DNA of 64,000 nt from Eubacterium sp. TM05-53 (GTDB lineage Bacteria > Bacillota_I > Bacilli_A > Erysipelotrichales > Erysipelotrichaceae), in assembly GCF_003436425.1 (NCBI RefSeq), contig NZ_QSPK01000004.1, positions 10,251 through 74,250 of the forward strand, in the 5' to 3' direction. The notes under the pieces are model-generated. The model did no database searches. It worked only from the letters and a program-made list of their open reading frames with translations, and was not told where the DNA came from. The number at the start of each line of letters is the position of its first letter. Within the stretch, counting starts at the first letter, position 1. This document shows, in pieces, positions 63,024 through 64,000 of the stretch. A program made the translations under genes and the position numbers.

Positions 63024-63926
63024 ATGGATAAGAAAAACAAAATTATTATTATTTCTTTATTATCTGCATTGTTGATTGTACTTTGTGTATTTGCGGTTGA
63101 AATGAAGAACACTGAGAAAAAGGCATATCAGGGAATGTCTGAAATCGGAGAAGATCAAAATACGGAAGTTGAAAATAAAGATAATAGTCAATATATTGAT
63201 ATGGATTTGGCAAAAGAGATAGAAGCATATTTTCAAGAGAATGGTATTGATCATGAAAAAGTAGCATACTGTATCACGGATTTAGAACATAACATTAAAT
63301 ATAGTATGAACGAGAAGGATGAGTTTATTGCGGCAAGCATTTATAAATTACCTTTGGCAATGTTGTATTATGATAAAGTAAATGATGGTGAGTATACATT
63401 AGATTCAACATTTACATACAGTGGATATATGCATGAAGATGCAGGGGTTATTAATTCAAATTATGGTATTGGTAGTCAGATTCCTTTAAGTGATCTTTTG
63501 GATGATTTGATTGAATATTCAGATAATGATGCGGGTCATATTTTATATGAAAATCTTGGCGGCTGGAAAGAATATAAGGAAGCTATGACAAAATATACGG
63601 ATTTTATCAGTGAAAACTATTATACAGAAGATAATGTTTCAACTGCTAATACAATGAATGATGTGGTGACTTATTTATATGAACATAAAGAAGATTATAA
63701 AGATTTGATTGAGAATATGGAAAAGGCAGAACCAGGTGAATATTTAGATAGAGATACACAATTAAGTATGCCTCAAAAATATGGTATGTATGATTCTGCT
63801 TTGAATAGTGTAGGTTTTGTAGAATGTAATACATCATATAGTATAGTTGTTTTAACTGATTTAGGGAATAAGGGCGCTGATGTTATGGCGAATATAAATC
63901 GTATTGCTTATGAGCATTTTAAATAG
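63024..63926 (+). CDS. Beta-lactamase-fold serine hydrolase, membrane-anchored or exported
   Basis: 300 aa. N-terminal hydrophobic helix (IIIISLLSALLIVLCVFAV) acts as signal or anchor; class A beta-lactamase-like domain follows with SxxK in ASIYKLPLAML, SDN in YSDNDAGH, and the third motif as QKYG where KTG is usual. Such proteins may be penicillin-interacting enzymes rather than resistance determinants. ATG at 63024 preceded by GAAAGGG. Stand-alone gene between two terminators. Confidence 0.82.
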   Translation: MDKKNKIIIISLLSALLIVLCVFAVEMKNTEKKAYQGMSEIGEDQNTEVENKDNSQYIDMDLAKEIEAYFQENGIDHEKVAYCITDLEHNIKYSMNEKDEFIAASIYKLPLAMLYYDKVNDGEYTLDSTFTYSGYMHEDAGVINSNYGIGSQIPLSDLLDDLIEYSDNDAGHILYENLGGWKEYKEAMTKYTDFISENYYTEDNVSTANTMNDVVTYLYEHKEDYKDLIENMEKAEPGEYLDRDTQLSMPQKYGMYDSALNSVGFVECNTSYSIVVLTDLGNKGADVMANINRIAYEHFK

Positions 63927-63949
63927 AGTTGAAGAGCTCTATTTTTTTA
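63922..63949 (+). terminator. Terminator after the serine hydrolase gene
   Basis: AATAGAG / CTCTATT stem followed by seven T, overlapping the stop codon. Confidence 0.7.
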
Positions 63950-64000
63950 TATATTAAGATTTTGGTTTCGGAACAGGGGAATGCGGCATGTGAAAAGCTG
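63943..64000 (+). repeat. Copy B of the dispersed repeat (see 12084-12145), truncated by the window edge
   Basis: Begins in the terminator T-run like copy A and reads KILVSEQGNAACEKL in the matching frame. It continues past the window, so its full length and identity are not visible. Confidence 0.55.

Noticed and set aside
63024-63926. Beta-lactamase resistance gene
   Set aside because: Motif three is KYG rather than KTG and no general base Glu motif is evident; the protein is better described as a beta-lactamase-fold serine hydrolase.

Overview
The window is low-G+C DNA (by eye around 35% G+C) from a Firmicute-type bacterium. Gene content and protein style (mutS-mutL-miaA-tcdA, tmk-holB-ricT-rsmI, T-box and terminator-rich leaders, ROK/PTS sugar operon, oxygen-sensitive glycyl radical enzyme) suggest an anaerobic or facultative gut or oral member of the Erysipelotrichia. 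That assignment is inference from gene style; there is no rRNA here to confirm it. No tRNA, rRNA, CRISPR array or prophage was seen.

Layout. 1-6.8 kb: DNA repair and tRNA modification genes (mutS 3' part, mutL, miaA, tcdA), a lipid kinase and a CorC/HlyC membrane protein. 6.8-12.1 kb: a GntR-controlled beta-glucoside operon (6-phospho-beta-glucosidase, PTS EIIC/EIIB/EIIA, ROK kinase). 12.1-13.3 kb: a scrap zone with a broken tnpB and other gene debris. 13.4-17.2 kb: amidase and yggS, with an intact IS1634-like element inserted upstream of yggS and flanked by an exact ~174-bp duplication. 17.2-24.1 kb: a two-component system and secreted PIG-L deacetylase, divergent from a YfhO/GtrA/GT2 cell-surface glycosylation trio. 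24.1-25.8 kb: alpha-L-fucosidase and SRAP protein. 26-39.2 kb: the F-type ATP synthase operon, a zinc-efflux locus and purC, interspersed with three orphan AAA+/DUF4143 ATPase genes (one broken), each preceded by its own family of reiterated repeats. 39.3-44.5 kb: a large DUF2325 protein, then tmk-holB-ricT-rsmI. 44.5-54 kb: a glycyl radical enzyme with activase and DeoR regulator, bracketed by two paralogous oligopeptide-binding lipoproteins, then a MATE exporter. 54-63 kb: purE-L-F-M-N-H; then a beta-lactamase-fold serine hydrolase and the start of a repeat also present at 12.1 kb.

Most notable: (1) a leader in front of the second peptide-binding lipoprotein that combines a T-box, probably tRNA-Trp responsive, with a 10-codon leader peptide carrying three consecutive Trp codons whose stop lies 6 nt before the next Shine-Dalgarno; (2) an ATP synthase with no atpH gene, in which the delta C-terminal domain is fused to the N-terminus of alpha; (3) repeats with an exact 33-bp period placed over the start codons of AAA+/DUF4143 genes; (4) a PurF whose glutaminase nucleophile Cys is Ser; (5) the long direct repeats around the IS element.
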